Shown here piece by piece: positions 60,876 to 64,000 of a DNA stretch of 64,000 bases. The notes beneath the pieces were generated by a model that worked only from the letters and a program-made list of their open reading frames with translations, searched no databases and had not been told where the DNA came from. Positions within the stretch are counted from its first letter, which is position 1; the number at the start of each line of letters is the position of its first letter. The DNA is taken from contig NC_054538.1 in assembly GCF_017654505.1 (NCBI RefSeq), positions 51,156,489-51,220,488 of the forward strand. Reading direction: 5' to 3'. Made by a program: the position numbers and the translations under genes. The DNA is from Polyodon spathula (Eukaryota > Chordata > Actinopteri > Acipenseriformes > Polyodontidae).

Positions 60876-62429
60876 CAGTACTGTGCAAAAGTTTTAGGCA
60901 GGTGTGAAAAAATGTTGTAAAGTAAGAATGCTTCAAAAGTAGACATGTTAATAGTTTATATTTATCAATTAACAAAATGCAAAGTAAGTGAACAGAAGAA
61001 AAATCTACATCAAATACATATTTGGTGTGACTACCCTTTGCCTTCAAAACAGCATTAATTCTTCTAGGTACACTTGCACACAGTTTTTGAAGGAACTCGG
61101 TAGGTAGGTTGGCCCAAACAACTTGGAAAACTAACCACAGTTCTTCTGTGGATGTAGGTAGCTTCAATTGCTTCTCTCTCTTCACGTAATCCCAGACAGA
61201 CTCTATGATGTTGCGATCAGGGCTCTGTGGGGGCCATACCATCACTTCCAGGACTTGTTCTTCTTTACGCTGAAGATAGTTCTTAATGACTTTCGTTGTA
61301 TATTTGGGGTCATTGTCATGCTGTAGAATAAATTTGGGGCCAATCAGTTGCCTCCCTGATGGTATTGCATGATGGACAAGTATCTGCCTGTACATCTCAG
61401 CACTGAGACCATTAATTCTGACCAAATCCCCAACTCCATTTGCAGAAATGCAGCCCCAAACTTGCAAGGAACCTCCACCATGCTTCACTGTTGCCTACAG
61501 ACACTCATTCGTGTACCACTCTCCAGCCCTTTGGCGAACAAATTGCCTTCTGCTACAGGCAAATATTTAAAATTTTGACTCATCAGTCAAGGACCACCTG
61601 CTGCCATTTTTCCTCACCCCAGTTCCTGTGTTTTCGTGTATAGTTGAGTCGCTTGGCCTTGTTTCCACTTCGGAGGTATGGCTTTTTGGCCGCAAGTCTT
61701 CCATGAAGGCCACTTCTGACCAGACTTCTCTGGACAGTAGGTGGGTGTACCAGGGTCCCACTGTTTTCTGCCAATTCTGAGCTGATGGCATTGCTAGACA
61801 TCTTTCGATTGCGAAGGGAAGTAAGCATGATGTGTCTTTCATCTGCTGCAGTAAGTTTCCTTGGTCCTCAACGTTGCCCGTTTCTTTGTGCATCTTCAAA
61901 AGTGCTTGGACAGCACATCTGGAAACCCCTGTCTGTCTTGAAATTTCTGCCTTGAGACCTTGCTGATGCAGTATAACTACCTTGTGTCTTGTTGCTGTGC
62001 TCAGTCTTGCCATGGTGTATGACTTTTGACAGTAAACTTCAGCAACCTCATCTTGTTAGCTGAGTTTGGCTGTTCCTCGCCCAGTTTTATTTCTCCTACA
62101 CAGCTGTTTCTGTTTCAGTTAATGATTGTGTTTCAACCTACATATTGAATTGATGATCATTAGCACCTGTTTGGTATAATTGTTTAATCATACACCTGAC
62201 TATATGCCTACAAAATCCTTGACTTTGTGCAAGGTACCTAGAAGAATTGATGCTGTTTTGAAGGCAAAGGGTGGTCACACCAAATATGGATTTGATTTAG
62301 ATTTTTCTTCTGTTCACTCACTTTGCATTTAGTTAATTGATAAATGTAATCTATTAACATATCTATTTTTGAAGCATTCTTACTTTACAGCATTTTTTCA
62401 CACCTGCCTAAAACTTTTTCACAGTACTG
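60876..62429 (-). mobile_element. Tc1/mariner element, minus orientation, ~200-bp inverted repeats
   Basis: Left end CAGTACTGTGCAAAAGTTTT and right end (minus) CAGTACTGTGAAAAAGTTTT, each bordered by TA. Similarity extends about 200 bp inward and includes the transposase C-terminal codons (AAAACAGCAT..AATTCTTCTA, shared with the right-end copy near 62243-62270). 1554 bp. Confidence 0.92.
60990..62013 (-). pseudogene. Tc1-like transposase with frameshifts and a nonsense codon
   Basis: Starts MARLSTATRHKVVILHQQGL at 62013 (N-terminal helix-turn-helix, VSRCAVQALLKMHKETGNVE). A frameshift near 61860 leads into SLRNRKMSSNAISSELAENS and VQRSLVRSGLHGRLAAKKPY. First Asp in LDDESKFENF; a short loss follows. 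TAG at about 61481 stands for Gln before [15 protein letters not shown]. Open again from 61488: second Asp in LQHDNDPKYTTKV, Glu in NIIESVWDYVKR, end VLKAKGSHTKYVF. All three catalytic residues are kept. Confidence 0.88.
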
Positions 62430-62435
62430 TATATA

Positions 62436-62467
<32 letters not shown>

Positions 62468-62471
62468 CACA

Positions 62472-62511
<40 letters not shown>
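62430..62511. repeat. (TA)n microsatellite
   Basis: TA tract starting at the right edge of the Tc1 element, broken by CACAG at 62467-62471. Confidence 0.95.
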
Positions 62512-62513
<2 letters not shown>

Positions 62514-63180
62514 TTTTCTTTTCTCCCCCTATACTCCCCTACCGCTGATCTCTCTACCTCTATTCCTCTTGAATCCACCAAGAACTTCAGTGTCACCCTC
62601 GACCCCTCCCTCTCCTACTCTCAGCACATCTCTACTCTGGCTCGCTCTCAGCAATATATACAGAATTCACCCCTTCCTCACCGACTACTCCATACAGCTC
62701 CTTGTTCAGGCCCTGGAACTATTCTGCCTTGATTACTGCAACTCCCTCCTGGCCGGAATTCCTGCCTTTGCTACCCATCCACTCCAGCTCATCCAAAACT
62801 CTGCTGCTCACCTTGTCTTTTCCCTTCCTTGTTTCTCCCATGATACACTGCTGCTCCACTCTCTGCACTGGCTCCCTATTGCTACTCACATCAAATTCAA
62901 AACTCTTGTACTCACCTATCGTTGTCTTGACCTTTCTGCTCTCTCCTACCTCCAGACTATCATTTCTCCCTAATCCCCTCTCGCCCACTCTGCTCCTCCA
63001 CCTCGGGCAGACTAGCTGTACCACCCCTCCACTCCCCTGCTTCTAGAGCTCGTTCTTTCTCCACCCTTGCCCCTCAGTGGTGGAACGACCTACCCATGGA
63101 TATCAGGATTGCTCAGTCCCTGACCACCTTTCGCCGCCTCCTCAAGACACATCTGTTCAGACAGCATCTGTAAACCACAA
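62512..63180 (+). pseudogene. L2-type LINE ORF2 C-terminal fragment
   Basis: Plus strand: FSVTLDPSLSYSQHISTLAR, then (other frame) RIHPFLTDYSIQLLVQALEL, LDYCNSLLAGIPA, then LHWLPIATHIKFKTLVLTYR, and the end phrase WWNDLPMDIRIAQSLTTFRR with LLKTHLFRQHL and stop near 63172. This is the L2 RT thumb and C-terminal region. The catalytic YADD is upstream and missing. A short deletion occurs around 62648-62660. Same subfamily as 40530-41110. Confidence 0.8.
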
Positions 63181-63267
63181 CTCTTGACCATACTGGACTA
63201 TATGGCACCCAATTATCTGCAAAATGGCATGTAACAAAAAGTCTGAAATTGTTGGAGTTCTTGAAAT

Positions 63268-63885
63268 AATTTAGTTTATGGTAAACTACATTCATGACTT
63301 AGAAACTCGGCTGTCAGCTGAGTCCCAAAAACTGGGCTGAATTCAAAAATTCAAAGTGGCCCAGAATTTGAGACGTTATCTAGAAACCAGAGCGGCCCAG
63401 AAATTGACAGTTGTCAGATTGGCCCGGAATTTTAGACGTTATCTGAAAACCAAATCAGCCCAGAATTTGGGAAGTAAATGAAAACAGGGACTGTCTATAT
63501 GTATAACTGTGATTGCATTAGAGATAAACTAATGTATCCTGTAACAAAGCTGTAACAGTGTGAATATATATAATGATATTAAAATATATCACTCAAACTA
63601 TTGTAGATATATACTATTTGAAAGAAAAAAGAACACCACCACAGAAAGCCAATTCTTACATTCGTGCATAACATGATAATTCATATAAAGTAGTTGCCCA
63701 TAGTTTCTTATACCACATTATATTTTTTATTGAAAGATCTCTCGCTCTCCCTCTCTGATCGCAATGTTAAAAATGCCTGCAAGCTTTTCCACTCGTGTGA
63801 CGACATACTCATGTGACAGACATGGACCAATCAAAACACAAGACTGTTATGCAGTTCCATCCCAAAAAACGATTCTGTGTCACAT
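63268..63885 (-). repeat. Uncharacterised dispersed repeat, copy B
   Basis: Inverted relative to copy A at 50508-50835. At 63354-63480 a block with GGCCCAGAATTTGAGACGTT is repeated in modified form three to four times, where copy A has about one. An extra ~220 bp (about 63565-63790) is absent from copy A. No coding content. May be a non-autonomous DNA element or an LTR fragment. Confidence 0.7.
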
Positions 63886-64000
63886 CTCCCTCTGAGGCAT
63901 AAGTACCGGTCACTTTTCAAATTTGTTTTAATGAAGTAACAAAAACAATTATTCACTGCCAAACATGAACTACTGTAAATGTGTAATGGCTGCAGTATAG
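63886..64000. other. Window end, nothing recognised
   Basis: AT-rich DNA cut by the window edge. Confidence 0.5.

Noticed and set aside
63354..63480. Tandem block as a possible CRISPR or satellite array
   Set aside because: Only three to four uneven units inside a dispersed repeat, with no unique spacers.

Overview
This window looks like intergenic DNA from a ray-finned fish and is dominated by transposable elements. I found no host protein-coding gene, no tRNA, no rRNA array and nothing prokaryotic. The DNA is AT-rich with long microsatellites. It holds a typical fish mix of relics: Tc1/mariner, PIF/Harbinger, hAT, pogo-like MITE, L2/CR1-like and L1-like LINEs, a probable Penelope-like end, a DIRS (tyrosine recombinase) element, and many LTRs. 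A non-teleost such as a sturgeon or paddlefish is possible, but that is a guess from general impression and not a sequence match. Every recognisable reading frame belongs to a mobile element, and each is broken by stops, frameshifts, deletions or nested insertions.

Layout. 0-13 kb: an LTR element inserted as an inverted (palindromic) unit (2509-3253), a 5S-rRNA-like repeat, a retroposon with a 12-bp target duplication (6367-6702), two solo LTRs (7955-8395, 9652-10221), Tc1 relics and a Penelope-like fragment. 13.9-15.7 kb: a CR1-like LINE split by a 5'-truncated L2 LINE. 19.3-22 kb: a nearly full-length Tc1 copy, an L2 3' end and an older Tc1 relic. 25-28.7 kb: a pogo-type MITE, two diverged tandem duplications and a candidate solo LTR. 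28.7-30.3 kb: an internally deleted LTR retroelement with a proline-rich repeat ORF. 31.8-41.1 kb: hAT, Harbinger, L1-like and L2 fragments. 41.8-45.8 kb: a DIRS element with terminal inverted repeats, internal complementary region, recombinase and a gag-like region. 45.9-47.5 kb: a Tc1 element with about 200-bp inverted repeats. 47.8-49.7 kb: a second copy of the proline-rich LTR element. 51.9-54.5 kb: an L2 LINE with SGNH, endonuclease and RT remnants, itself carrying a Tc1 MITE. 56.7-57.1 kb: a retrovirus-like pol fragment. 57.2-60.4 kb: one Tc1 copy hit by three separate solo LTRs. 60.9-62.4 kb: a third Tc1 family. 62.5-63.2 kb: an L2 C-terminal fragment. 63.3-63.9 kb: an uncharacterised repeat whose inverted partner lies at 50.5-50.8 kb.

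The sequence acts as a fossil record of insertions rather than a working pathway. Nested order, 5-bp target duplications at LTRs and TA sites at Tc1 ends give a relative chronology. The most unusual items are the palindromic LTR insertion flanked by a single 5-bp duplication, the pair of LTR elements that share a low-complexity 3' ORF and nearly the same internal deletion endpoint, and the triple LTR hit on one Tc1 copy.
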